Below are positions 16,209 through 26,412 of a stretch of DNA of 64,000 bases, piece after piece. The notes under the pieces are model-generated. The model saw only the letters and a program-made list of their open reading frames with translations. It was not told the DNA's origin and did no database searches. The stretch is from contig NZ_MAQW01000034.1 in NCBI RefSeq assembly GCF_001682855.1, forward strand, positions 42,342 to 106,341, read 5' to 3'. Made by a program: the position numbers and the translations under genes. Within the stretch, counting starts at the first letter, position 1, and each line of letters opens with the position of its first letter. This stretch comes from Bacillus sp. FJAT-27264. GTDB lineage: Bacteria > Bacillota > Bacilli > Paenibacillales > Paenibacillaceae.

Positions 16209-17198
16209 ATGATGAATAATTTTTGGCGTGATTTACCACGGCCTTTTTTTATACTGGCGCCTATGGAAGATGTGACGGATGTTGTGTTTCGCCATGTTGT
16301 CAGTGAAGCAGCCAGACCGGATGTGTTTTTTACGGAGTTTGCGAATACAGAGAGCTATTGTCACCCGGAGGGGAACCATGCTGTGCGCGGGCGTTTGACG
16401 TTTACAGAGGATGAACAGCCCATCGTAGCTCATATCTGGGGAGACAAGCCGGAATTCTTCCGTCAAATGAGTATCGGTATGGCGAAAGAAGGCTTCAAAG
16501 GCATCGATATTAACATGGGTTGTCCTGTAGCGAATGTAGCAGAGAACGGGAAGGGAAGCGGCCTGATCTGCCGTCCTGAGATCGCAGCGGAGATCATCCA
16601 AGCAGCCAAAGCCGGAGGACTGCCCGTCAGCGTAAAAACAAGGCTCGGGTTCAGTGACGTAGATGAATGGCGCGGCTGGTTAACCCATATTTTGAAGCAA
16701 GATATTGTGAATCTGTCCATTCATCTGCGTACCAGAGAGGAAATGAGCAAAGTAGATGCCCACTGGGAACTGATTCCGGAGATTAAAAAGCTTCGTGATG
16801 AGGTGGCACCAGATACACTACTGACCATTAACGGGGATATCCCTGACCGTGAGACCGGCCTTAAGCTCGCTGAAGAGTACGGTGTGGATGGGATTATGAT
16901 CGGGCGTGGTATTTTTCAAAATCCGTTTGCTTTTGAGAAGGAGCCGAAGGAGCATAGCAGTGAGGAACTGCTGGATCTGCTGCGGCTGCATCTGGATCTC
17001 CATGATCAATATTCGGGACTTGAGTCACGTTCGTTCAGACCTCTTCAACGCTTCTTCAAAATCTATGTCCGCGGATTCCGCGGGGCAAGTGAATTAAGAA
17101 ATACCTTAATGAACACCAAATCAACAAGTGAAGTGCGTGCGCTGCTGAGTGAATTTGCAAGCAGGGCGCAGGATGAGACGGAGGAACACGGAGATTAA
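16209..17198 (+). CDS. dus: tRNA-dihydrouridine synthase
   Basis: A 329-residue FMN- and NADPH-dependent enzyme that reduces uridine to dihydrouridine in tRNA D-loops. Motifs are the N-terminal [33 protein letters not shown] with the catalytic Cys, [20 protein letters not shown] (usually hTVHgRTxxq) and [16 protein letters not shown]. The TVHGRT variant SIHLRT and the overall pattern resemble the DusC-like or divergent Dus of Firmicutes. The target uridine cannot be assigned. ATG 16209 lies behind AGAGAGGG. It is a core-type gene marking the left edge of the defence island. Confidence 0.9.
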   Translation: MMNNFWRDLPRPFFILAPMEDVTDVVFRHVVSEAARPDVFFTEFANTESYCHPEGNHAVRGRLTFTEDEQPIVAHIWGDKPEFFRQMSIGMAKEGFKGIDINMGCPVANVAENGKGSGLICRPEIAAEIIQAAKAGGLPVSVKTRLGFSDVDEWRGWLTHILKQDIVNLSIHLRTREEMSKVDAHWELIPEIKKLRDEVAPDTLLTINGDIPDRETGLKLAEEYGVDGIMIGRGIFQNPFAFEKEPKEHSSEELLDLLRLHLDLHDQYSGLESRSFRPLQRFFKIYVRGFRGASELRNTLMNTKSTSEVRALLSEFASRAQDETEEHGD

Positions 17199-17329
17199 GC
17201 TGCCCAAATGGTAGATATTCGTGTGAAAATAGAAAAAAAGACGTAAACAAATGAGGATCGGATGAATGGAGAGGGGAGATAACCCGAAGCCATCCAGCCT
17301 TTCCTCTGTTTTTATATGGAGGGGATCAC

Positions 17330-17899
17330 ATGTCCTGGAGCAAATTGAAGCAACAACTGGAAGGCTTTCTTAGCCCTGCGTTAGAGGGAAGAGTAGAATA
17401 CCGCGCACCGGGTTACCGTTACCTGCCTGATAAATCAGGGATTTGTTATATTACCGTAGATAAGAAGAACATCCTCAACATGAGTGATAAAACGAACCCT
17501 ATTAGGTGGTATCAAAATGAGCTGGAAATTAAGAATGATCCAGACATTCAAATTCCGATCACCAATGACGAAATAGAAGCGGTCAGAAAAGATACCAAGG
17601 GGCCAGTGCCGGAGGATCGCCTAATCGTCATTGCCAGAGGCAGAAAAAGTACAGACCATGCAAAAGAGCTTATGTCAGCACAGGCTGCATTAAGTAAGTC
17701 GAATTTTACCGTTGTGGCTAATAAATTCCTTTCTACTCCTATAGAGGAGAGCTTGGAGAGCAGAGATATCTTAATGAATGTTCTGGCTTTGGTGGACAAA
17801 AGAGTTGGGAAAAAGAGGATTCTAGGCATGGCTGAGAAGATGGAGTTGAAGCATCCGGTTGTAAAGTATTTTTATGGGTTGCGGCGGGGTGAGTTGTAA
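17330..17899 (+). CDS. Uncharacterised SF0329-like protein
   Basis: A 189-residue soluble protein. The N-terminal pattern (MSWSKLKQQLEGFL, then RVEYRAPGYRYLPDKSGICYITVD) resembles the SF0329 family, known only as conserved hypothetical proteins. The C-terminal half is helical, with VDKRVGKKRI and HPVVKYFYGLR. No catalytic motif was identified. ATG 17330 follows GGAGGGG. It lies just before the restriction island and has its own leader with a weak hairpin at about 17267-17314. Confidence 0.6.
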   Translation: MSWSKLKQQLEGFLSPALEGRVEYRAPGYRYLPDKSGICYITVDKKNILNMSDKTNPIRWYQNELEIKNDPDIQIPITNDEIEAVRKDTKGPVPEDRLIVIARGRKSTDHAKELMSAQAALSKSNFTVVANKFLSTPIEESLESRDILMNVLALVDKRVGKKRILGMAEKMELKHPVVKYFYGLRRGEL

Positions 17900-18036
17900 G
17901 GATGTATGTGTTTTTCTTGGGTGCAATGGTATAATCACTCTAATGTATTTTAGTGTCGAATAGCATAAATTTTTTTGTTACTAACTTAGAATCTTAGTGC
18001 GCCTGTAACTTTCTCTAATAAAAAGGAGTTAATAAA

Positions 18037-19527
18037 ATGATAAATGACAAAAAATATATAGAAAAAAAAATCGCAAGATTAAGAGAACAACAACGACCAC
18101 GCGTGTTAGATCTTTTCTCAGGTTGCGGTGGTCTTTCTTTAGGTTTTTTTAATCAAGGTTTTGAGATGGTTGCAAATGTTGAGATTAATGAAGTTGCAGC
18201 CAAAACTTACGCTAGAAATTTTCACACAAATGAACCGGAAGAGAGAAGAAACCTATTTGCGAAAGCACGCGATATTACTACGTTAGAACCTTCAGACTTA
18301 TTAAAGGAGTTCTATCCTGGTGAGGATCCAAAGTCTTTAATTGATGTTATTATTGGGGGGCCACCATGTCAAGCGTATACTCGTGTTGGGCGAGCTAAGT
18401 TAAGAGAGGTTGCCCAGCATCCAGAAGCATTTAAACAAGATCCTAGAGGGAATCTTTATCTGAGATATTTAAGCTATGTTGAAGCGTTACAGCCATTAGC
18501 AATAGTTATGGAAAATGTACCAGACGTACTAAACTATGGTGGTCATAATATTGCCGAGGAAATGTGTGAAGCGCTTGAGGAGTTAGGTTATGTTTGTAAA
18601 TATACAATTTTAAATTCAGTAAACTATGGCGTTCCTCAGATGAGAGAACGGATGTTTTTAATAGCTACAATTGAAGATTTAAAAGTAGAGCCGTCTTTTC
18701 CTAATCCTTCACACTGGATAGATATTCCAAGGGGCTATGAGAACGCTAGGAAAGTAGCGTTGAAAACGATTGAACAATTAGATGATAATACGCGGTTCGT
18801 CTCTCCTCCGTTACCAAGTACAGCGCTAGAACCTGCCTTAACTGCAGAACAAGCGCTAGGGGATCTTCCTAAAATCACCAATCATTTAAAGGGTGAGATG
18901 AAAAAAGGAGCAAAAAGGTTTACTGAGGTAATACCTTATCCAGCTGACGTAGAAGTCTCCGATTATGCTAAAGTAATGCGTAATTGGGGTCATTTTAAGA
19001 GCACTGAGGGTATTTCAGATCACGTTATTCGGCTATTACCAAGAGATTATCCGATTTTTAAACGTATGCAACCGGGAGACCAATACCCACAAGCTTATAA
19101 TGTAGCACTTGAAATATTAAATGAAAAGATAATGCGACTCAAAAAAGATGGTGAGAATATCATGGAGGATACTCCAGAGTATGATGAATTGAAGGCGAAA
19201 ATTGTTCCCCCATACGATGCAAGTAAATTCCCTAACAAGTGGCGAAAGATGGAGGGGGATCTGCCTGCGAGAACTCTAATGGCGCACCTTGAGAAGGACG
19301 GTTATTCTCATATTCATTATGACAGCAATCAAGCAAGAACTATTTCTGTAAGAGAGGCTGCAAGACTACAGTCTTTTCCTGATGCATTTAAATTTGAAGG
19401 TACAATGAATCCTGCCTTTCGCCAAATAGGGAATGCTGTACCGCCAATGATGGCTTCAGCTATAGCTATTAATTTGAAAAAAATTTTAGATTTTCATTTA
19501 AGGGGTGCTAATAACTTTGAGTATTAA
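18037..19527 (+). CDS. DNA (cytosine-5)-methyltransferase, first of the island
   Basis: A 496-residue type II m5C methyltransferase. SAM-binding motif I is LDLFSGCGGLSLGF (about 24-37). The catalytic motif IV GGPPCQAYTRVG lies near residue 110, motif VI MENVPDVL near 158, motif VIII QMRERMFL, and motif X GNAVPPMMASAIA at the end. A roughly 170-residue target-recognition region lies between motifs VIII and IX. The start is ATG 18037, with AAAGGAG. It overlaps the McrB-like gene, so methylation and restriction genes form one transcript, as in LlaJI- and BsuMI-type systems. The gene is AT-rich relative to dus. Confidence 0.92.
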   Translation: MINDKKYIEKKIARLREQQRPRVLDLFSGCGGLSLGFFNQGFEMVANVEINEVAAKTYARNFHTNEPEERRNLFAKARDITTLEPSDLLKEFYPGEDPKSLIDVIIGGPPCQAYTRVGRAKLREVAQHPEAFKQDPRGNLYLRYLSYVEALQPLAIVMENVPDVLNYGGHNIAEEMCEALEELGYVCKYTILNSVNYGVPQMRERMFLIATIEDLKVEPSFPNPSHWIDIPRGYENARKVALKTIEQLDDNTRFVSPPLPSTALEPALTAEQALGDLPKITNHLKGEMKKGAKRFTEVIPYPADVEVSDYAKVMRNWGHFKSTEGISDHVIRLLPRDYPIFKRMQPGDQYPQAYNVALEILNEKIMRLKKDGENIMEDTPEYDELKAKIVPPYDASKFPNKWRKMEGDLPARTLMAHLEKDGYSHIHYDSNQARTISVREAARLQSFPDAFKFEGTMNPAFRQIGNAVPPMMASAIAINLKKILDFHLRGANNFEY

Positions 19528-21157
19528 AGCTCGTTCGGTAATATTTAGAGAGAAAATAAAAACTATTACAGGAGAAAATAGTAAGGTCTCAATGTGTTTT
19601 GGTGTTTCTAATGGGCTTGATGTGCTTAGTGGTGGTCTACAATTAGGAGTGGCTAACTTCGAAAAATTAGATCCTCAAAATGAAAGTTTTTTAATTCTTT
19701 GTGTTGCTAAGTTCCCTCCAGGTAACGAGATGTATTTAGCCTTTTACATCAAGGAAGAAGCACATAAATTCATTGAACGTTTGAATTTAATGAAAGACTC
19801 AGCACAGGGGCAAACTGAGGAAGATACTGAGAACTTAGAATACTCTAATAATTCTCAAATTCAATATTCTAACCGCAATAATAACGTACCAATGTATTTA
19901 TCTGAAAACGGTAAAATATATTTAAGGAATAAAGGATTTTGGGAGTCTTTAGACTTTGAAAAGAGTTCTCTAGAACCTGCCCCAGGTATTGACCAAATTT
20001 TTTATACTACTTACGCTAGATCACGACACGGGAAAAACACTTATGCTGAAAAAGAATTTCTTCGTTATTTGTCCGATATTGTGGGTAGTGATAAATTGAT
20101 AAATATGCCGGATATATGGGGACTAGACTCTGATATTTCGCCAGAGTTAAGAAGAATGCCTGCAGAGGTTGAATTAGAGGAAATAAAGCATTCTATTGGG
20201 GTACTCGGGGGGCATTACGAATCTAAGTTGATAGAACAATACCACCTAGCTTTAAATCACCTAGTCTATAAGCATTTTGTAATTCTAGGTGGTATTTCGG
20301 GAACTGGGAAAACTCAATTGGCTATCCTTTATTCTAAAGCAGTACATGGAATTCTTAATAAAAATCAAAAGGATCCCTTTTTTTTTATGTGTTCGGTTAG
20401 ACCAGATTGGACTGACCCTAGTGGACTAACTGGGTATTTTGATGTTATCTCTAATAAATATATTGTTCCTTCTTTTCTATCTGCTGTTCTTACAGCAAAC
20501 CAAAACCCTGAAACACCTATCTTTGTATGTATAGATGAGATGAACTTAGCCAAGGTGGAATACTACTTTGCTGATGTGTTGAGTGCCATTGAATCAGGAG
20601 AATTACTTCAGCTCCATAATCATATAAATCCAATTCAAGGTAGTAATAACGTGGATATACACTCGGAAATTTTAATTCCACATAATTTGTTTATTATTGG
20701 AACAGTAAATATAGATGAGTCAACCCATCCTTTTAGTGATAAAGTACTTGATCGTTCTAGTCTTATTGATATGTCCGATATTGATATTGTTGGATACTTT
20801 GAATTTTTAGTGAATAAGGATAGTGAATTAGAACTAGTGATACAACAGTGTGGTGAGTTGCTCACGAAATTATATAATGCCTTGAAAAAATATAAAATGT
20901 CCTTTGGGTACAGAACAATTGAGGAGTTCATACTATATTTAGCTTTCGCCAATAGACATAGTGGTTCTTCAAGCAATAGTGTTATTGATGAACTCATCTG
21001 CCAAAAAATACTGCCAAAATTGAAAGGGACAGAGAGGCATTCAATATTATTGAGTGAATTAAAGGGAATACTCTCTGATTATGAAAAAAGCAAAAACATT
21101 ATTGAAGAGTTGGCGTTAGAATTAGATGATTTCGGATCTTTTCAATTTATGAGGTGA
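19517..21157 (+). CDS. McrB-like AAA+ NTPase, restriction motor subunit
   Basis: About 546 residues. The C-terminal half is the McrB/LlaJI.R1-type AAA+ domain: Walker A GGISGTGKTQ near residue 258, the conserved SVRPDWTDPSGLTGYFD, Walker B VCIDEMNLAKVEYYF near 336, and GTVNIDESTHPFSDKVLDRS (sensor/arginine region). The N-terminal 250 residues would carry DNA recognition. McrB-type motors use GTP or ATP to translocate DNA and drive the McrC nuclease. TTG 19517, with AGGGG upstream, is preferred over GTG 19505; both overlap the methyltransferase. It lies 3 bases from the McrC-like gene. Confidence 0.85.
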   Translation: MSIKARSVIFREKIKTITGENSKVSMCFGVSNGLDVLSGGLQLGVANFEKLDPQNESFLILCVAKFPPGNEMYLAFYIKEEAHKFIERLNLMKDSAQGQTEEDTENLEYSNNSQIQYSNRNNNVPMYLSENGKIYLRNKGFWESLDFEKSSLEPAPGIDQIFYTTYARSRHGKNTYAEKEFLRYLSDIVGSDKLINMPDIWGLDSDISPELRRMPAEVELEEIKHSIGVLGGHYESKLIEQYHLALNHLVYKHFVILGGISGTGKTQLAILYSKAVHGILNKNQKDPFFFMCSVRPDWTDPSGLTGYFDVISNKYIVPSFLSAVLTANQNPETPIFVCIDEMNLAKVEYYFADVLSAIESGELLQLHNHINPIQGSNNVDIHSEILIPHNLFIIGTVNIDESTHPFSDKVLDRSSLIDMSDIDIVGYFEFLVNKDSELELVIQQCGELLTKLYNALKKYKMSFGYRTIEEFILYLAFANRHSGSSSNSVIDELICQKILPKLKGTERHSILLSELKGILSDYEKSKNIIEELALELDDFGSFQFMR

Positions 21158-21160
21158 GTC

Positions 21161-22801
21161 ATGCTTCCAGAATTGGTACTGCTGAATGAGCTTGGATCTA
21201 CACAACCCTTATGTAGGATATGGCCAGAAGAAAGTACTGTAATACAAGTAAGTCTTCATGAAAATAAGCGTTACTATTTCGAGTTAAGAAACCCGCCTGA
21301 TGTTTATGCTGCACAAATATATATTGAAGGAATTCGATTGAAAAAAGATATTCCTAGCCCAACCATTGTACAATGGGAGTGGCAAATTGGCTTTAATGCT
21401 GGTATCGTTGAGTTTGAACTACATCTAGAGAAATTTAACAAGTATCCTTTTTCACTAGAAGTAGATCCCGAATTAAAGAAGTTGACCAAAACCGATTTTG
21501 ACCAAATGATTAGGGACATTCTAGATGATACCTTTGCTTTACTTTCATTATCAAATTTTAAAAAGGGGCTGTCTAAAGGAAACGGTAAAGCCTTTCCACA
21601 GATTGCAAAACTTGAATTTTTAAAGGGAAGAGTAGAAGAATTAGAGAAAGTGATAAAAGAAATAAACAAAAATCCACAAAGAATATTAAAATCAAACTTT
21701 AATAAAATATCCATAAATAATGCTGGTTTTATTGAACCACGGCAATTCAACAAATCTCTAAGATCATCACCTCTTATCAAAGCAACAAACGGTAGCGGGC
21801 TAACATACATGCCCACACAAATATTTATTGACGAAAAGAGAATAAGTGAAGATCTGCGAGAGCATAGAGATATTAAATTCGCTCTGAAAAAATGGTCAAC
21901 ATGGCTAATGATTATGGGCGAAACAATAGAAAAACTAGCTAAAAATCGAAAAGATGATCAGGTCTCAATGAATCAAGTTTGGTCAAAAAAATGCAAAGTT
22001 TTATCACGAAGGCTAACACGACTAGTTAATCTTCCTATTTTTACTGATGTAAGTGATTCATATTCACCTGTATTAGCTACTCAAGTATATCGAAAAGTAC
22101 CAATTTATAATAAGTTTCTGATGATATATAATGATTTTAATAAAGGGATTTCAAATGTAGTTGGCGATTTTTTGAATGTTCCTTTAGCTAGAACTTTTGA
22201 GCTCTATGAGATTTGGTCCTTTTTACGTATTACAAGAGCCGTAAGTTCTTTGTTCCCCTCCGCCGCATTTAACACTAACGAATTATTTGGAATGTCAACT
22301 GAAAAAGAGATCGTTGTTTCAGCTAATAATGTTATTATGGAGGTTACTGACAAAGTATTTTTGTGTTATCAAAAAACATATAAAGAATTCTGGGTTGAGG
22401 ATAATGGTATAGGTTCATATAGCAGAGAGCTGAGACCTGATATTACTTTGGAGTTCTTAGACAATGCTAATATAATTGTACTTGATGCTAAATATCGAAT
22501 AGATAACAATATAAATGAATCGCTGACGTCAATTCATACGTATAGGGATGCTTTAGTGTCAGAGGCCACTGGAGAATATAAAAGTGTAGTGAGCGGAGCT
22601 TATATTTTAACTCCCCACCTGCCAAGTAATAATATTGAAAAATGGAAAGATGTAAATATGCCTGGAAGATTATTTCATCCTGAATATAGAGGAACATTTA
22701 AGTTTGGCGCTGCAAGTTTAAGACCAGGAATGGATCTTGGTGAAATCGAGAATCTATTGAAAGAGATTCTCAAGGACTCTGCAATTGCAATCTTCGATTG
22801 A
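21161..22801 (+). CDS. McrC-like DUF2357 nuclease subunit
   Basis: A 546-residue partner of the McrB-like motor. Helical DUF2357-type sequence occupies the middle: YEIWSFLRITRAVSSLFP matches the hallmark 'LYE.W..l.i...l'. A PD-(D/E)XK nuclease core follows: RPDITLEF near residue 425, then VLDAKYR near 441, and a helix with IHTYRDAL. It is the probable DNA-cutting subunit. ATG 21161 follows GAGGTGAG three bases after the motor's stop. The length is shorter than the second McrC-like protein at 33689, which has an extra C-terminal domain. Confidence 0.8.
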   Translation: MLPELVLLNELGSTQPLCRIWPEESTVIQVSLHENKRYYFELRNPPDVYAAQIYIEGIRLKKDIPSPTIVQWEWQIGFNAGIVEFELHLEKFNKYPFSLEVDPELKKLTKTDFDQMIRDILDDTFALLSLSNFKKGLSKGNGKAFPQIAKLEFLKGRVEELEKVIKEINKNPQRILKSNFNKISINNAGFIEPRQFNKSLRSSPLIKATNGSGLTYMPTQIFIDEKRISEDLREHRDIKFALKKWSTWLMIMGETIEKLAKNRKDDQVSMNQVWSKKCKVLSRRLTRLVNLPIFTDVSDSYSPVLATQVYRKVPIYNKFLMIYNDFNKGISNVVGDFLNVPLARTFELYEIWSFLRITRAVSSLFPSAAFNTNELFGMSTEKEIVVSANNVIMEVTDKVFLCYQKTYKEFWVEDNGIGSYSRELRPDITLEFLDNANIIVLDAKYRIDNNINESLTSIHTYRDALVSEATGEYKSVVSGAYILTPHLPSNNIEKWKDVNMPGRLFHPEYRGTFKFGAASLRPGMDLGEIENLLKEILKDSAIAIFD

Positions 22802-23133
22802 TTATTATTTTCCTAGAAACTATTAGCAGAAGACTAAAAACAAATGCTTAGTCAGGGGCAGGATTTCTTTTTTATCCTGTAGCATGCTCAATTTAGTTTT
22901 GTAACATATCTCTGTTTGATACTCCGAAAGCTGAACAAATCCGATTCGTATTTAGGGGGAGGTAGCTACTCTCTCAATCGGCTAAAGGATGAGTTTTTGG
23001 GCGATACGCAGATGAGCTGAAGACACCGTTACATGGCAAGTAATAAAGTTATACATCTTAAATCTGAAGTTCTAAGGCAGGTCCGGAACATTTCATACAC
23101 ATTGATACGTAAACTAGCTTTATTCTTCCTGCA
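22802..23133. other. Non-coding stretch between restriction genes and IS remnant
   Basis: This stretch follows the McrC-like stop. It has a weak hairpin with a T-run, CAGGAT(TTCTTTTTT)ATCCTG at about 22859-22881, that might terminate the operon. The rest has no recognisable gene. Confidence 0.35.
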
Positions 23134-23173
23134 GCAAAGGCCTCTTTCGCCATTCGGCAGAAGGGGCCTTTGC
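23134..23173. terminator. Hairpin, terminator-like
   Basis: GCAAAGGCC / GGCCTTTGC flank 21 bases that contain further pairing (TCTTTCG / AGAAG). No strong T-run follows. It lies just upstream of the IS630 remnant. Confidence 0.4.
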
Positions 23174-23186
23174 GAATGTAGGAGAA

Positions 23187-23575
23187 GGTCTATTTCGATG
23201 AGGCTGCTGTTTGAAGAGGAGTACATGATTGCTCTTATCCAGCCCTCCAATAGCAACTATTTTCCTCGCAGTAAACAACACAAAGTGCCTACGTACGGCA
23301 AATACGAAGGAGCCAAGTTATCTGGTGCCATTAACTATTAAACCGATCTGGTTCATCACCGGGAAAAAGCAGCAGATACTGCAGCCTTTATTCGATTTTT
23401 ACAGGATATTCTCTCAGCCTATCCTAGTGGGAAAATCGCATTGATTTTGGATAACAGTCGAATTCATCATGCTACTGTTTGCAACCGTTTTAAAGGAGTA
23501 TCCGTAGCTACATTTGCCTTACAGCCCGAACCTCAACCCAGTTGAAGGGCATGGCCTTGTCAGGGTATAAACTTA
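23187..23575 (+). pseudogene. IS630-family transposase remnant
   Basis: Pieces of an IS630 DDE transposase are readable in shifting frames: YFDEAAV, then VPTYGKYEGAKLSGAINY ending in a stop. Resuming after the stop are ADTAAFIRFLQDILSAYPSG, IALILDNSRIHHATVC and, in another frame, LPYSPNLNPVEG. These match the DEs, LDNaRIHHA and LPpYSPxLNPvE signatures of the family. Both ends are lost and there are several stops and frameshifts. It splits the defence island between the McrBC-like genes and the GHKL module. Confidence 0.8.
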
Positions 23576-23805
23576 ATTGCGTTTTATATATATTGCTAAT
23601 ATAAAATAAACGATCCGTAAAGTTAAGATTGTACTTTCGGATCTTTTATTTTGTAATGTCATGTACCTAAGATAACCTCTTAGAATTTATGAACACATAA
23701 GGTACTATACTTGGATTAAGTAGAACACTTGGAAAAAAAGGGTATGGAGAATGATTGTCAAATTATATAATAAATAAGTCAGATCTTGTAGAAAGGGGTC
23801 TTTAA

Positions 23806-26412
23806 ATGCGATTTACAATCAACACTCGTGTTCTTGAACACCTTGGTAGGGAATTAATTACTAGTGATGAAGTGGCCATTATGGAACTAATCAAAAATTG
23901 TTACGATGCTAATGCCCTGGAAGCGAATATACATTTTATTGATAATTTTACAAGTTTACAATCACACGAATTTCTTATTCCCTATAACAATGATATATTT
24001 CAGGATATCTCAGGAGAAGTGGATAAAATAAATGAGTGTATCATAATTGAGGATAATGGAGATGGGATGGGCTTATCTGAATTAGAGAATGGCTTTTTTA
24101 CCATAGGAACTGATATAAAAAGGAAGTTAAAAGAATCGAAAGTTCATGAAAGGCTGCCTTTAGGTGAAAAAGGAATAGGTCGGCTTGCAGCTCAGAGACT
24201 TAGTAATATTCTATTTATAGAAACTACACATAAAAATTCTGATAAAACCTTTTTGGTGAAAGTTGCCTGGAATGAACTGTTAAATAACTTTGAAAAACTT
24301 GATGAATTTGAACTAACCATAGCAGAACACGTAAAGAAGGTTGAATCATATACCAGATTCTGGCTTTTCGACTTAAATGTTAGATTTAACAGTTTGATAA
24401 ATGGGGTTGGTCCGTATCAACTTAGTTTATTTGAGGAAAATCGAGAAATTAGTTTGAAAGAAGGCTTCCAATCAACCCTTAGCTTTCTCTCATCTCCTTT
24501 TGATAATGACGTTGACGATTTTAAAGTTAAGATTTTTCATAATAATCTTGAAATTCCCACAGATTTTCAAACACAGGCTATTAACATTGCAGAATCTGAG
24601 CACTCTTTTAATTTCTTTGTCAACAAACAAGGGGAATTAGAGTTAGATATTCATATGAAAATAAATCCTTGGTTTCTAGAAAGAGTGCATCAGCGTCTTA
24701 CAGGCAATGAGCTTTTTGATGATTGGAGAAAGGAGCACACTTATTATGCGGATCTCTTGAAAAAATATGAAGAACGTTTTAATACTTCCTTACATTCTAT
24801 CCTTAATGAAGAACAAATAAAAAAAATAGATAATTTTTCTGATTCTTTCCTTGAGACTTTGAGGGAAATAGCTCCTTTAGAAGGGAAAGTATATTCTTTT
24901 AAAAGACACAATACTCTTTCTAATATGGCAATTAACTCTGCTAAAGCGAATAATCTAGTTTCTAAAGATTTCAATGTAAACAAGATCCGTGAATTTTTGG
25001 ATCATCACAATGGTATAAAACTCTATAGAGGAAACTTTAGAATCGCAACTCTAGGTGATAAGGATAGTGACTGGTTGCGACTTCAGCAAGCTCGAACAAA
25101 AGGACAACAATTTTTTCGATTCGAACTGGGGAATGTAATTGGTTATGTGAAAATAAATGATCCATATCAAAATTTTATTAAGGAAATCAGTTCTAGACAG
25201 GATATAAGGCAAAATGAGCACTCATTGGCGCTTAAAGACTTTTTAGAATCCATATTTAATGATTCTTTCTACAGTTTTAGTCGTTCGGCATATTATATTT
25301 CATACGATATCATAAAGGAAGAAGGTATTGTTCCCGAAAAAGTAATAGAGCATTTAATTAAAGAAGTAGATGATGCGAATAAAGTGGCAGAGCAAAGCAA
25401 GGCCCAGTTGAAAACATTAAATAGTTCCCTCGCCATTATATCTAAAAATATTCAGATGAATAATGAGCAAGAAATTCTTGAAGTTCAAAAAGCTTTTGAG
25501 ATTATAAAAGCAAATAGTGAAATGTTTGGAGTCAATATACAGAGTTTTATAGATTCGATACTTAAATCTAAAACCCTACTTAAGCAAGTAGAACATGAAA
25601 AAAAACTTATAGAATTAGAGTCTTATAATAATTATAAACTTATGGCAAATGGCTTGATCACTGAGGTAATAACTCATGAGTTACACTCCTTACTACCTAA
25701 GGAAGAAGTAAAAGAGGAGTACGACAGTCACATAAAAATTGTTGAAGACTATCTCCTTAAACAAGTGAAAGAGTTCGATTTGTACAGTGATCATTTCAGT
25801 CCTCTTAAAGAAAGATTGGTATTCTTTAATGGAAGAATGCTTGATTTGACACAATTTTACCTTTTTTTAGAAAAAACATTTCTCTATAAAGGCACAATAG
25901 AAGATTTCGAAACAGAAGATGTTAAGGATTTTATAACTAATCTACAATATCGCATTAATAAAAGACTAACCAAGAATAGAGTTGAGTTAAGCTTTGACTC
26001 AATTGATATGAAATGGAAGGTTCCTAAAGGTGCACTTATTCATGTATTTTATAATCTTATTGATAATTCATTATACTGGATTAATGAGCGTCAATCTAAA
26101 GCCAGATATGATAAAGTTTTTGAACGAATAGGCCGAGATTTTATTAAAATCGAAAAGAAAGATGAAAGTACAATACACTATTTCGACTCGGGCACAGGGA
26201 TCTTGCCTAAATATGAGCATACACTTTTTCATCCGCTTGTTACTGGTAAGGCACGAAACGGTAGAGGGATGGGCTTGTATATTGTCAGGGAACTTTTGAG
26301 ATCCTTTAATGCGGATATAGAATTGCTTCAAACAAGGAACGAACGTGGTTACCGCTATATTTTTGAAATATCTTTAAAGAAAGAAAGGGATATAGATGAA
26401 CACGAAGAGTGA
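23806..26412 (+). CDS. Protein with two GHKL ATPase domains (Hsp90/MORC-like plus histidine-kinase-like)
   Basis: An 868-residue soluble protein. The N-terminal GHKL domain has MELIKNCYDANALEA (N-box, about 26-40), EDNGDGMGL (83-90) and GEKGIGRLAAQRLS (120-133). This is the pattern of Hsp90/MutL/MORC-like ATPases associated with bacterial restriction systems. After a coiled-coil region there is a degenerate H-box-like VITHELHSLL near 622. A second GHKL domain of the kinase type follows: FYNLIDNSLYW near 746, DSGTGI near 792, TLFHPLVTGKARNGRGMGLYIVREL near 805-830. No membrane segment or sensor domain is seen. It overlaps the receiver-like partner by 17 bases. Start ATG 23806 after AAAGGGG. 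Confidence 0.8.
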   Translation: MRFTINTRVLEHLGRELITSDEVAIMELIKNCYDANALEANIHFIDNFTSLQSHEFLIPYNNDIFQDISGEVDKINECIIIEDNGDGMGLSELENGFFTIGTDIKRKLKESKVHERLPLGEKGIGRLAAQRLSNILFIETTHKNSDKTFLVKVAWNELLNNFEKLDEFELTIAEHVKKVESYTRFWLFDLNVRFNSLINGVGPYQLSLFEENREISLKEGFQSTLSFLSSPFDNDVDDFKVKIFHNNLEIPTDFQTQAINIAESEHSFNFFVNKQGELELDIHMKINPWFLERVHQRLTGNELFDDWRKEHTYYADLLKKYEERFNTSLHSILNEEQIKKIDNFSDSFLETLREIAPLEGKVYSFKRHNTLSNMAINSAKANNLVSKDFNVNKIREFLDHHNGIKLYRGNFRIATLGDKDSDWLRLQQARTKGQQFFRFELGNVIGYVKINDPYQNFIKEISSRQDIRQNEHSLALKDFLESIFNDSFYSFSRSAYYISYDIIKEEGIVPEKVIEHLIKEVDDANKVAEQSKAQLKTLNSSLAIISKNIQMNNEQEILEVQKAFEIIKANSEMFGVNIQSFIDSILKSKTLLKQVEHEKKLIELESYNNYKLMANGLITEVITHELHSLLPKEEVKEEYDSHIKIVEDYLLKQVKEFDLYSDHFSPLKERLVFFNGRMLDLTQFYLFLEKTFLYKGTIEDFETEDVKDFITNLQYRINKRLTKNRVELSFDSIDMKWKVPKGALIHVFYNLIDNSLYWINERQSKARYDKVFERIGRDFIKIEKKDESTIHYFDSGTGILPKYEHTLFHPLVTGKARNGRGMGLYIVRELLRSFNADIELLQTRNERGYRYIFEISLKKERDIDEHEE

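Noticed and set aside
23033-23341. A 102-codon frame in the IS630 region
   Set aside because: Its second half matches the transposase in frame, but the first half and its stop show it is decayed IS630 sequence, not a new gene.
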